From Craspedostauros australis (lineage: Eukaryota; Bacillariophyta; Bacillariophyceae; Mastogloiales; Achnanthaceae): a stretch of 64,000 nucleotides of DNA. The stretch lies in the NCBI GenBank assembly GCA_026770025.1, contig JAMXDE010000017.1:1380190-1444189 (forward strand). The letters run 5' to 3'. Shown here piece after piece: positions 53,880 to 64,000 of the stretch (positions within the stretch are counted from its first letter, which is position 1; every line of letters begins with the position of its first letter). Under the pieces are notes generated by a model that did not search any database, had not been told where the DNA came from, and worked only from the letters and a program-made list of their open reading frames with translations. Made by a program: the position numbers and the translations under genes.

Positions 53880-54616
53880 TGTTGGAAATCAAGGGTTATT
53901 AGGGTTAGGATGAATCTAAGCTGTTTTTAGATCATACCGTTTTAGAACTGTGAGCACATCCTCACTCTCACTCTCGCTCTCTCTTTCAATTTCAATTTCA
54001 TTGTTGGCATTCTCTGCGGTGCCATAGCGAGGCATCATTGTATTCCTGAACATATTCGATGTGTCTTGCTCATGCATCCTCCTGCACCTTCTATCATGCC
54101 CTCATCCTGATGCTTCATCGTCCGCATCTGCACACTTGTACCCTTCTGCATATGTGTGGTAGGGGTCTGCAGCCATGCATGCTATCTTGTCATATATTTC
54201 AGCTCTTTACCTCGTGACATCTCGTTTCCACTTGTTTACAATTGGTGTCACCTTCGGTGATGTCCCAAACCTGCGGTCGTAGTGACCCTTTCTGAAGTTC
54301 CAAACCTGCAGTTGTTTTTGTCCGTAGGAGGGGCGCATGCTGTCCTCCCAGATGGGACGAAGCTCTTGTCCACTGCCCTGCTGACGCCGTTGTTTGCGTC
54401 ATTGTCTTGTTTGGGTTAGCGTCAGGACATCCTGTTGAGCGTCGTCATGGTTGTTCTTGATTCATGAGGACGGGCTGTTTGTCCTGGTTCACGAGTGTGA
54501 CGAGTAGGACTCGAATGTGTGATGGATAGTGGACAATCATGTGATGAATAATGTCCAAAAGTGTGATGAATAGTCTCCAGACATGTGATGAATAATCTTG
54601 GGAGGTGCAGCAATCA
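53880..54616 (-). mobile_element. Isolated LTR of the element C family in the subtelomere
   Basis: Read on the minus strand this 737-bp segment begins TGATTGCTGCACCTCCCAAG (54,616) and ends TTGATTTCCAACA (53,880). The ends match the LTR of element C, with CTCACAGTTCTAAA also shared near the end. Close to its end it holds CCTAACCCTAATAACCC, a telomere-like stretch that the LTR of element C shows only in part. No flanking target duplication is evident. The retrotransposon interior is absent. Confidence 0.65.
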
Positions 54617-55011
54617 TGGCCTTTGAGTTGAACGCTGTCTGTCATTGTCCGTAAGAAGAGAGGGGTACAATGAGGAATGCAGGTTTGAGTAGTAGTGTTC
54701 ATCACATTGTCAAATGAGTGCTATTGGGATGGTTGTTGAGCATGCTTGCATGTACAACCATGGCAATCCATGCTCGTTAAGTATTGGTTTGATGTCATGC
54801 ACAGACTATGATTTGGTGTATGGGTGTTGGCCCTCATGTAGCGAATGCTATCACAAGTGTGGCTTCTGCCTTCCAACATCAAATCAGTCCACCAGTTTGC
54901 ACTGGATATCGATGACCCATTCCAAACTGTTTTTGGGCACTTCTTGATTCCCCCAATAGTACCACCCATCACATGGAGGTGGTGTAGCATAGAAACGGTT
55001 GGACAAGCAGA
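54617..55011. other. Unique segment, content unknown
   Basis: This segment is not G/T-biased like its surroundings. A minus-strand frame of 89 codons (54,990-54,721) covers much of it but matches nothing I recognise, and a stop separates it from a following 86-codon frame. It could be a transposon remnant carried in with the adjacent LTR. Confidence 0.4.
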
Positions 55012-55369
55012 TTAGGGTTAGGGTTTACAGTAACCTGTAAGCTTAATTGGCCCACCGTGTTATTTCAAAAAGTGACATTTCAACTCAATCGAAGACTGGT
55101 GATCACAGCAACTGACATGTATCCATGCACTGTCATGTGTCACCATTGAACGAGTTGTGTCCTGGATTGTCATGTGATATTATGTGTCATGGTGTGCAGT
55201 GTCATAGTCACATGTGGCATACTGTGTTATCATGTGTGTTGTGGTGTGTGTGTGTGTGAGCACGTGGATGTGTGAGTATCACAGTTGATGGTGTTGACTT
55301 CCCCCTCCTCCCCCACAAGTCAGCCATTTCATGGGACTTGTGCCATCCTCCTGTAGTTGGAATGTGTTA
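55012..55369 (+). repeat. Telomere block 4, linked block and one 73-bp unit
   Basis: ATTAGGGTTAGGGTTT is followed by ACAGTAACCTGTAAGCTTA, which forms the inverted repeat TTACAG-CTGTAA, and by a block with AAAGTGACATTTCAA and GGTGTGCAGTGTCATAGTCA. A GT run and one 73-bp satellite unit (about 55,296-55,365) complete it. The same succession is at 61,553-61,995. Confidence 0.85.
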
Positions 55370-56046
55370 ACAATAGTTCATTTGATGTTGACAGATAGTT
55401 CATTTGCCATTGACAATGTTCATCTGCCATTGACGATGTTCATCTCACATTAACGTGGTTGCACGTGGTATCACATGTTGTTTGTGTTGTACTCAGGCAT
55501 CACTATCTCCATCACCAAGTCGATTCACAGTGTCGTTCTTGTTGTCACATGTGCGTATGGTCACGGTGAACATGTGTGTGTGCATACATGTACATGACAC
55601 TGTGTATTGCAAGTACTGGTTGATGTTGAGTACTTTGAACATCAATATCTCACCTTGTAGTGGTCCGTTGAAGATGGTAGAAGTATTGACGTGTACGTAT
55701 GGACACGTTGCGTGTGTGTGTACACATAGATGTACGTGAGCATGTGTTCATCATGGTGTAGTGTGCTGTACATGTTTAACACGGTGTATCGCGTGGCTCG
55801 TAGTATCTCGTGTTGTTTGGGAGTTACGGATGATGAACATTCGCCCGCACTTTCGGGGAGTTACGGATCATCGACATTTTCCATACAAAAACGTCCGTAC
55901 GTCGACCGTATGTATTGCGCGCCCATACAAACGTCTGTACTTCGTCCGTCAATCGACCCAAAGTTCGGTCTGGCCGTCGTACGTCACCGTGTTAAATCCT
56001 CGTACATTAGGGTTTGATTGGTTGCACCTGTGGACACTATTGCGGC
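55370..56046 (+). repeat. TACGTC-rich block, copy 3
   Basis: Colinear with 47,232-47,943, including CGTCCGTACGTCGACCG, GTCGTACGTCACCGTG and ACATTAGGGTTTGATTGG. It leads into the longest telomere block of the window. Confidence 0.9.
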
Positions 56047-56096
56047 TACTTAGGGTTAGGGTTAGGGTTAGGGTTAGGGTTTATAAAAGCCGGAAC
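56047..56096 (+). promoter_or_regulatory. Telomere block 5 (TTAGGG x5) joined to a TATA-like box
   Basis: Five TTAGGG units end in TTTATAAAAGCCGGAACC. This is the longest perfect telomere run in the window and the second instance of the telomere/TATA join. Confidence 0.65.
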
Positions 56097-57499
56097 CTCT
56101 GAAAGTCAAGGATGATATTTTTGGCTCTTTTGGTTGCGATGGTGTGGAGTGGGCTCTTGGGTGGCTGTAGTGACGCTCGCTTTTGTCAACGGATGGATAT
56201 TGAGCGAGCTGTGGGGTGTTGAAGTTTGTCACTATTTTGGTGTTGTTAGGGGTATTTTGGGAGCTGTGGGACATGGGCATTGGGTTGTACATTTGGGAGT
56301 TGCGGGAAATGGTGAATTGGGTGGTACATTACCGTCCGTACGTCGTCCGTAGTGGATTGGGTTGTGGATAATTGGTCTGCCCTTCGTCCGTTTGGGTGTT
56401 GTGTAGTGTGTGTACAGTCATTGGTCTGTACGTTGTTCGTTGTGTGTTGTGCGAGTGTGTGAGTGTGTAGTGTGAGTGTGTAGTGTGAGTGTGTAGTGTG
56501 TGTACAGTCGTTGTGTGTTGTTCGCTGTGACTGTGTGAGTGTGAGTGTGTGTCTGAGTGCGAGGGTTAGTGTGTGTGTGTGTCTGAGTGTGAGTGTGTGT
56601 CTGAGTGCGAGTGTGAGTGTGTGTCTGAGTGCGAGGGTTAGTGTGTGTGTGTGTCTGAGTGCGAGGGTTAGTGTGTGTGTGTGTCTGAGTGCGAGGGTTA
56701 GTGTGTGTGCGTGTTTGAGTGTGTGTCTGAGTGCGAGGGTTAGTGTGTGTGTGTGTTTGAGTGTGTGTTTGAGTGCGAGGGTTAGTGTGTGTGTGAGTGA
56801 GTGTGTGTTTGAGTGCGAGGGTGAGTGTGAGTGTGTTGTGTAGTGTGCTGTGTAGTATGTTGTGTGTGCCATTGCTGCTCATGTGTATCTTGGGTGTGGT
56901 AATGTCCTTGTACTATGGTTTATGGTGCATTGGCATGTTGTGTGATCAAGTTTTGGCTTTGTGGGCATTGTTCGGGCACTTGTGTGTGCGTGTTTTTGCT
57001 GCCAGTGTGTTGGGGGCTATTAGCAACATTCTTTTGGGGGTTGTTGTGCATTGGGTGTAGTGAGCTGTATCTTGATGTATGATTGGTGCTGTCAAGTGTT
57101 AGGGTGATGCTTTTGTGTCCTGGATTATCATGCTTTGGCCTGTAGTGAGCAGTGTCTTAGTGTATGATGGGTCCTGGAAATTGCTTTGGTTTTGTGTGTT
57201 TGGTTATCATGCATGGGTGTGTAGTGAGCAGTTGGTGACATGTTGTGTCATGGCCTTGTCTCTGTGCATGCTTTGTGTGTCTTGTGTGCCTTTGCTACTC
57301 GTGTATTGAGGGTTATGGGTTATTAGTGATGCTGTATCTTGGGTTTTTGTGCATTTCCTTGTTGTGAGCAGTGTGTGAACAGTGTATGGGCAGTGTGTTG
57401 TGATTTGGCCATTCAAGCTTGTAGGGAACCGTGTGATCAGTGTGTGTGCACTGTCTGTGTGCTGTCTGTGTGTGTGTGTTGGCCAGTGAGTGAGGGGCT
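56097..57499 (+). repeat. Super-repeat 2, left blocks and GT satellite
   Basis: Colinear with 47,971-49,260: shared block to about 56,440, GT satellite to about 56,855, second block to about 57,375, and a GAGCAGTGTGTGA tail. The satellite here has its own variant of about 30 bp, TGTGTCTGAGTGCGAGGGTT, so the satellites diversify faster than the blocks. Confidence 0.87.
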
Positions 57500-59890
57500 G
57501 GAAGTGACTGCAAGTGTGATCCAACATGGTCCATCTTTGAGTCTGATAATGAGTATCATGGAGTAGCCAACCGCATGTGCCACACGTGTATCATGTCATG
57601 AGTGTTATGGGGTGTGTATGAACGTTGTTGGATGTGTGATTACCGCAATAGGCAGTGGTGAGAGACTATCCGGAAATGTGTGCAAGTGTGGGATGTTGGG
57701 GTGTTGGGGTTTTGTGATCCAACATGGTCCACTTTGGAGTGTGACAACGAGCATCATGGAGTATCCGACCGCATGTGATACACTTGGTCCATGTCAAGGT
57801 AGCTTTGGAGTGTGTATGAGCGTTGTTGGATGTGTGATTACTGCAGTTGGAGGTGTTGAGATATGGGCTGGAAGTGAGTGCAAGTGTGAGATATTATTGT
57901 GATCCAACATGATCCATCATGATCCATCTTTGAGTGTAACAATGAGCATGTTGGGGTGGCTGGCCGCATGTGATACACTTGGGCTATGTCATGCGTGGTA
58001 TGGGCGAGTGCGGCTGTTGTTGGATGTGTAAAGTATTGCTGTTGATGGTGTTGAGCCATGGGCCGGAAGTGACTGCAATTGTGAGACTTCATGATCCATC
58101 ATCCACCATGGTCCATCTTTTGAGTGTGACAGTAACAACAAGCATCACTGAGTTGCTGGCCGCATGTTCCACACTTGTATCGTGCCATGAGTGTTATGGG
58201 GCGTGTGTGAGCGTTGTTGGTTGTGCCATCACTGCAATTGGTGGTGGTGAGAGAGGATCTGAAAATGTGTGCAAGTGTGAGATATTATTCTGATCCATTA
58301 TGCATTATGGTCCACCTTTGAGTGTGACAATGAATATAATTGAGTAGCCGGATGCATGTGCCATGCTTGTATCGTGCCATGAGTGTTATGGGGCGTGTGC
58401 GAGCATTGATGGTTGTGCCATTACTGCAATTGGTGGTGGTGAGAGAGGATCTGGAAATGTGTGCAAGTGTGAGACATTATTGTGATCCATTATGCATTAT
58501 GGTCCAGGTTTGTGTGCAAAACTGAAGATCCTGGAGTTGCCAGCCACATGTGGTACGGATGTGGTGTGTTGTGTGTTGTGCGTGCCATGGGGCGTGTGTA
58601 TGCGACGTTGGATGTGCGAGTATCGTTGTTGGTGTTGTTGAGAGAGTTAGGGTTAGCCGGAAGCATTGTATCTGCAGGTATGTGATTTTGTGATCCATCA
58701 TGGTCCATCTTTTGAGTGTGACACCGAACATCGTGGAGTTGCCGGATAGATGCAATACAGATGTGTTGTATTGTACGCTGTACGTGCTATAGCTATGGAG
58801 CGTGTGCATACAATAGACAATGTTGAATGTGTGATGCATTGCATTGCATTAGATGGTGTTTGCAGAGGGACCGTAAATGACAGCATGTGTGAGAAATTGT
58901 GCTCCACCATGATCCATCTTTGAGTGTGAAGGTAACAACGAGTATCTTTGAGTTGCCGACTGCATGTGATACGGATGTGGTGTATTGTGTATTGTGCGTG
59001 CCATCAAACATGTGCGAGTGATGTTGGATGTGCGATTATTGCAGTTGATCGTGTTGAGAGAGGGACTGGAAATATTTGCAAGTATGTGATTTTGTGAGCC
59101 GTCTTGGTTCATCTTTGAGTGTTACTGTTACAGTGACAACGAGCATCATGCCGTTGCCGACTGCATGTGATATGGATGTGGTGTATTGTGTATTGTACGT
59201 GCCATGGGGCGTGTGTGAGCATTGTGGGATGTGCAAGTATCGAAGCTGATGGTGTTGTGAGAGGGGCCAGAAGTGACAGCAACTGTGAGAATTCATGCTC
59301 CACCATGATCCACATTTGAGCATGTCAACGAGCATCAAGGCATTGCCAGCCATAAGTGATACGGATGTGACGTATTGTGCGTCCTTTGTAACCTGTGCGA
59401 TCGTTGTAGGATGTGGTGGTATTGTTGTTGATGATGTTGTGAGAGGGGACGGAAGTATCAGCAAAGTTTGAGATGTTAGGGTGTTGTGATCCATCATGGT
59501 CCATCTTTGAGTGTGACGGTAACAATGAGCATCTTGTAGTTGCCAGCCACATGTGATATGGATGTGGTGTATTGTGTATTGTGCGTACCATGGGGCATGT
59601 GCGAGTGATGTTGGATGCGTGATTATTGCAGTTGATCGTCTTGTGAGAGTTAGGGTTAGCCGTTAGGGTTAGCATTGTATCTGCAAGCATGTGATTTTGT
59701 GATCCATCATGGTCCATCATGATCCATCTTTGAGTGTGACGGTAACAATGAGCATCATGGAGTTGCCAACCACATGTAACATGGATGTGGTGTATTACAT
59801 GTGCCATGGGGTGTGTGTATGGGATGTTGGATGTGTGACTACTGCAATCAGAGGTGTTAAGAGAGAAGCTGGAAGTGTGACTGCAAGTGG
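57500..59890 (+). repeat. Array A in super-repeat 2: about 12 units of about 200 bp
   Basis: Same unit as 49,261-52,140. Telomere motifs inside units occur near 58,645 and 59,648-59,668 (GAGTTAGGGTTAGCCG). Unit starts lie near 57,515, 57,705, 57,900 and onward at about 200-bp steps to 59,695. Confidence 0.88.
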
Positions 59891-60356
59891 GTGCTGTGTG
59901 GTGAGTGATGGCAGTTGCTGTGCATTCCATTTTGGGTGTGTGAGTTGTGTATGGCAAATGGAGTTGTATTGATAGTGTGTCAGCCGCTCCGCAGTGTGTT
60001 CCAACTGTGTGTGTGAGTGTTTGTGTGAGTGTTTGTGTTAGTGTGGGTGTTAGTGTGGGTGTTAGTGTGGGTGTTAGTGTGGGTGTTAGTGTGGGTGTTA
60101 GTGTGGGTGTGAGTGTGGGTGTGAGTGTGGGTGTGAGTGTGGGTGTGAGTGTGAGTGTGAGTGTGAGTGTTAGTGTGGGTGTTAGTGTGGGTGTTAGTGT
60201 GGGTGTGAGTGTGGGTGTGAGTGTGGGTGTGAGTGTGGGTGTGAGTGAGCACATGTATGTGTGTGTGAGTGTGGGTGTTAGTGTGGGTGTTAGTGTGGGT
60301 GTTAGTGTGGGTGTGAGTGTGGGTGTGAGTGAGCACATGTATGTGTGTGTGAGTGT
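59891..60356 (+). repeat. Bridge and 12-bp GT satellite in super-repeat 2
   Basis: After the bridge a regular 12-bp repeat, GTGTTAGTGTGG or GTGTGAGTGTGG, runs from about 60,005 to 60,355, broken by two GAGCACATGTATGTGTG inserts. Since 12 is a multiple of three, long spurious frames (Val-Gly-Val-Ser repeats) appear. Confidence 0.88.
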
Positions 60357-61552
60357 GTGATGAATTTGTATCAAGGGTTAGGTTGGGCGATGCTTTTAGG
60401 AGTTAGTTAGGGTATGCGTGGTTGGGGGTGGGGTATAGGAATAGATATTGGCCAATATGTGTTGTATGGTGAGTGATGAAAGGGGTCGGTGCTTTATGAA
60501 CTTGTAGCAAGGGTTGCTGTGTGATGAATATGTACCAAGGGTTAGGTTGGGCGATACTGTTAGGAGTTAGTTGTGTGGTTGGGGTTAGGGTATGGGGTAT
60601 AGGAATAGATATCAGCTAATTTTCGTTGTGCCGTGAGTGATGGTAAGGGTCAGGGTGTTATGAATATGTATCAAGGGTCAGGGTGTTAGGGTGTTAATGT
60701 GTGATTAATTTGTATCAAGGGTTAGTATGTGATGAATTTGTGGCAAGGGTGAATGGCTGATGAATTTGTTAGGGTGTTAATGTGCGATGAATTGGTATCA
60801 AGGGTTAGCTTGGGCAATACTTTTAGGAGTTAGCTAGGGTATGCGTGGTTGGGGTTAGGGTATGGGGTATAGGAATAGTAATAGATATCGGCCAATGTGT
60901 GTTGTGCCATGAGTGACGGTAAGGGTCAGGGTGTTATGAATTTGTATCAAGGGTTAGGTTGGGCGATGCTTTTAGGAGTTAGTTGCGTGGTTGGGGGTGG
61001 GGTATAGGAATATATTTTGGCCAATGTGTGTTGTATGGTGAGTGATCAAAAGGGTTCCAGCATTTTGAACTTGTGGCGAGGGTGAATGGCTGATGAATTT
61101 GTATCAAGGGCTAGGGTGTTAATGTGCGATGAATTGGTATCAAGGGTTAGTTTGGGCAATACTTTTAGGAGTTAGTTGCGTGGTTGGGGTTAGGGTATGG
61201 GGTATAGGAATAGTAATAGATATCGGCCAATGTGTGTTGTGCCATGAGTGACGGTAAGGGTCAGGGTGTTATGAATTTGTATCAAGGGTTAATGTGTGAT
61301 GAATTTGCATCAAGGGTTAATAGGCTGATGAATTTGTATCAAGGGTTAGGTTGGGCGATGCTTTTAGGAGTTAGTTGCGTGGTTGGGGGTGGGGTATAGG
61401 AATATATTTTGGCCAATGTGTGTTGTATGGTGAGTGATGAAAAGGGTTGGTGCTTTATGAAATTGTAGCAAGGGTTAATTTGTGATGAATTTGTATCAAG
61501 GGCTAGGGTGTTAATGTGTGATGAATTTGTATCAAGGGTTAGTTTGGGCAGG
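60357..61552 (+). repeat. Array B in super-repeat 2: about six units of about 190 bp
   Basis: Same unit as 52,371-53,400, with GGTTGGGG boxes near 60,420, 60,580, 60,848, 60,986, 61,181 and 61,386. Some units show GGGGTTAGGGTATGGGG, a drift of the GGGGTGGGG box toward a telomere-like motif. Confidence 0.87.
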
Positions 61553-61995
61553 GGTTAGGGTTTACAGTAACCTGTAACCTTAGGGTAACAACCGTGTTAT
61601 TTCAGAAAGTGACATTTCAACGCAATCAAAGACTAATGTTCACAGCAGCTCATCTGCATCCATGCACTGTCATGTTGAGACTGTTGAGCGTGTTGTATCT
61701 CATATTCTTGTGTGATATTAGGTGTCATGGTGTGCAGTGTCATAGTCACATGTGGCATACTGTGATATCGTGTGTGTTGTGGCTGGTTGTACCATGTGGC
61801 ACTGTGTGTGTGTGTGAGCACGTGGATGTGTGAGTATCACAGTTGATGGTGTTGACTTCCCCCTCCTCCCCCACAAGTCAGCCATTTCATGGGACTTGTG
61901 CCATCCTCCTGTAGTTGGAATGGTGTTGACTTCCCCCTCCTCCCCCACAAGTCAGCCATTTCATGGGACTTGTGCCATCCTCCTGTAGTTGGAAT
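61553..61995 (+). repeat. Telomere block 6, linked block and two 73-bp units
   Basis: GGGGTTAGGGTTT is followed by ACAGTAACCTGTAACCTTA and the block seen at 55,028, then by two tandem 73-bp units (near 61,857 and 61,930). The telomere part is only one full TTAGGG here, fused to the end of array B. Confidence 0.85.
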
Positions 61996-62685
61996 GTGTT
62001 AACAATAGTTCATTTGATGTTGACAGATAGTTCATTTGATGTTGACAGATAGTTCATCTCACATTGACGATGTTCATCTCACATTAACACGGTTGCACGT
62101 GTTATCACATGTTGTTTGTGTTGTACACATGCATCACTATCTCCATCACCAAGTTGATTCAGAGTGTGGTTCTTGTTGTCACACGTGTGTATGGTCATGG
62201 TGAACATGTGCGTGTGCTTACATGGACATGACACCGTGTATTGCAAGTACTGGTTGATGTTGAGTACTTTGATCATCAATATCTCAGGCTGTAGAGGTCC
62301 GTTGAAGGTGGCAGAGGTGTTGATGTGTACGTATGGACGTGGTGCGTGTGTGTGTACACATAGATGTACGTGAACATGTGCTCACCATGGCATATCGTGC
62401 TGTACATGTTTAACACGGTGTATCGCGTGGCTCGTAGTATCTCGTGTTGTTTGGGAGTTGCGGATGTTGAACATTCGTCCGCACTTTCGGGGAGTTGCGG
62501 ATCATCGACATTTTCCATACAAAAACGTCCGTACGTCGACCGTGTGTATTGAGTGCCCATACAAACGTCTGTACGTCGACCGTCAATCGACCCAAACTTC
62601 GGTCTGGCCGTCGTACGTCACCGTGTTAAATCCTCGTACATTAGGGTTTGATTGGTTGCACCTGCGGACAATATTAGGGCTATCA
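61996..62685 (+). repeat. TACGTC-rich block, copy 4
   Basis: Colinear with copies 2 and 3, with GTCCGTACGTCGACCGTG, GTCTGTACGTCGACCGTC and GTCGTACGTCACCGTG. Confidence 0.9.
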
Positions 62686-62714
62686 TTAGGGTTAGGGTTT
62701 ATAAAAGCCGGAAC
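62686..62714 (+). promoter_or_regulatory. Telomere block 7 joined to a TATA-like box
   Basis: TTAGGGTTAGGGTTTATAAAAG and then CCGGAACC: the third instance of the telomere/TATA join, opening super-repeat 3. Confidence 0.6.
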
Positions 62715-64000
62715 CTGTGAAAGTCAAGGTTGATATTTTTTGTTCTTTTGGTGTTGATGGTGTGGAGGGGAGTTTTGGGTGGCTGTAGTGACGCTCGATT
62801 TTGTCAACGGATGGATATTGAGCGAGCTGAGGGCTGTTGAAGTTGGCCACTCTTTTGGGTTGTTTAGGGGTATTTTGGGAGGTGTGGGAAATGGGCATTG
62901 GGTGGTACATTTGGGAGTTGCGGAAAATGGTGAATTGGTGTACATTACCGTCCGTACGTCGTCCGTAGTGGACTGGATTGTGGATAATTGGTCTGTCATT
63001 CGTCCGTTTGGGTGTGTGTGTGTGTACAGTCATTGGTCTGTACGTCGTTCGTTGTGAGTGCGTTGTATAGTGTGGTGTGTAGTGCGTTGTATAGTGTGGT
63101 GTGTAGTGTGGTGTGTAGTGTGGTGTGTAGTGTGGTGTGTAGTGTGGTGTGTAGTGTGGTGTGTAGTGTGGTGTGTAGTGTGGTGTGTAGTGTGGTGTGT
63201 AGTGTGGTGTGTAGTGTGGTGTGTAGTGTGGTGTGTGAGTGTGGTGTGTAGTGTGGTGTGTAGTGTGGTGTGTAGTGTGGTGTGTAGTGTGGTGTGTAGT
63301 GTGGTGTGTAGTGTGGTGTGTGAGTGTGGTGTGTGAGTGTGGTGTGTAGTGTGGTGTGTAGTGTGGTGTGTGAGTGTGGTGTGTGAGTGTGGTGTGTGTA
63401 GTGTGCTGTGTAGTGTGAGGGTGAGTGTGAGGGTGAGTGTGAGGGTGAGTGCGAGGGTGAGTGCGAGGGTGAGTGCAAGGGTGAGGGTGAGTGCGAGTGC
63501 GAGGGTGAGTGCAAGGGTGAGTGCGTGCCATTGCTGCTCATGTGTGTCTTAGGGTGTAGTATCGTCCTTGTATTGTGGGCTATCGTGCATTGGCATGTTG
63601 TGTGATCAAGTTTTGGCTTTGTGGGCATTGTTCGGGCGCTTGTGTGTGTGTGTGTGTTTTTGCTGCCAGTGTGTTGGGAGCTATGAGCAACATTCTTTTT
63701 GGGTTGTTGTGCGTTGGGGTGTAGTGAGCTGTGTCTTGATGTGTGATTGGTACTGTCGATTGTTAGGGTGATGCTTTTGTGTCCTGGATTTTTGTGCTTT
63801 GGCCTGTAGTGAGCAGTGTCTTAGTGTATGATGGGTGCTGGAAATTGCTTTGGTTTCGTGCATTTTGTTATCGTGCATAGGTGTGTAGTGAGCAGTTGGT
63901 GTCATGTTGTGCCATGGCCTTGTCTCTGTGCATGGCTTGTGTGTCTTGTGTGTCTTGTGTGTCTTGTGTGTCTTGTGTGTCTTGTGTGTCTTGTGTGCCT
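62715..64000 (+). repeat. Super-repeat 3, left part, cut by the window end
   Basis: A shared block to about 63,055 is followed by GT satellite with a 12-bp unit (GTGTAGTGTGGT, about 63,060-63,400) and GAGGGTGAGTGC runs. The second shared block runs from about 63,528 to the end and closes in a 10-bp run (TCTTGTGTGT). Array A would be expected beyond the edge. No gene is supported. Confidence 0.87.

Noticed and set aside
54445-54990. Two minus-strand frames of 86-89 codons as a transposase
   Set aside because: No catalytic motif can be recognised, a stop separates them, and the second runs into the LTR.

Overview
The window reads as the end region of a stramenopile chromosome, most likely a diatom. 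The evidence is the telomeric motif TTAGGG and Ty1/copia elements of the type known from diatoms (integrases with a Phe-Gly-Trp-Ile-Pro segment in place of the zinc-binding HHCC module). A small gene with an AAC-rich leader and an apparent 82-bp intron fits. The species cannot be named from the sequence. No ordinary metabolic gene is visible; nearly everything is mobile or repetitive DNA.

Bases 1-44,070 are a nested graveyard of transposons. (A) A copia Gag-Pol frame on the minus strand starts at 5570 and runs open off the left edge. It carries a gag with coiled coil and zinc knuckle, a hydrophobic hairpin, protease and integrase; the RT would lie outside. (B) A 4.4-kb plus-strand frame (6739-11277) is proline-rich and internally duplicated, with a decayed RNase H-like segment and no RT, protease or integrase. 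(C) A plus-strand copia element (about 11,540-17,527) lacks its 5' end, has one frameshift and keeps its 3' LTR. (D) A plus-strand copia remnant (17,528 to about 22,040) begins inside its protease, at the end of the LTR of C. (E) A decayed minus-strand relative of C (about 22,056-36,178) is split by (F), a complete copia element at 23,111-31,603 with two 701-bp LTRs that look identical, a GCATC target duplication and an intact 1819-residue polyprotein. (G) A plus-strand RT/RNase H fragment of a further copia family (36,186-37,619) is split by a 447-bp solo LTR with TGATG duplications. (H) A piggyBac transposon (38,826-43,152) sits at a TTAA inside a 177-bp tandem repeat; it has one premature stop, an altered catalytic residue and a 1.3-kb satellite built on an 8-bp step.

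At 43,807 a short gene with a signal peptide begins. Its second exon stays open until it runs into TTAGGGTTAGGG at 44,074, where the stop codon is part of the telomere repeat. From there to 64,000 the DNA is subtelomeric, strongly G/T-rich on the plus strand, and without credible genes. It is organised in long super-repeats, of which two are complete and a third runs off the right edge. In order each holds an interstitial telomere block, a TATA-box-like TTTATAAAAG, a shared block, GT-rich satellite, a second shared block, an array of about 12-14 units of about 200 bp, more GT satellite, six units of about 190 bp, another telomere block, a 73-bp satellite and a block rich in TACGTC motifs. The orientation of TTAGGG places the chromosome end to the right. 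The layout recalls tandem yeast Y' elements separated by telomere repeats, but without a helicase gene.
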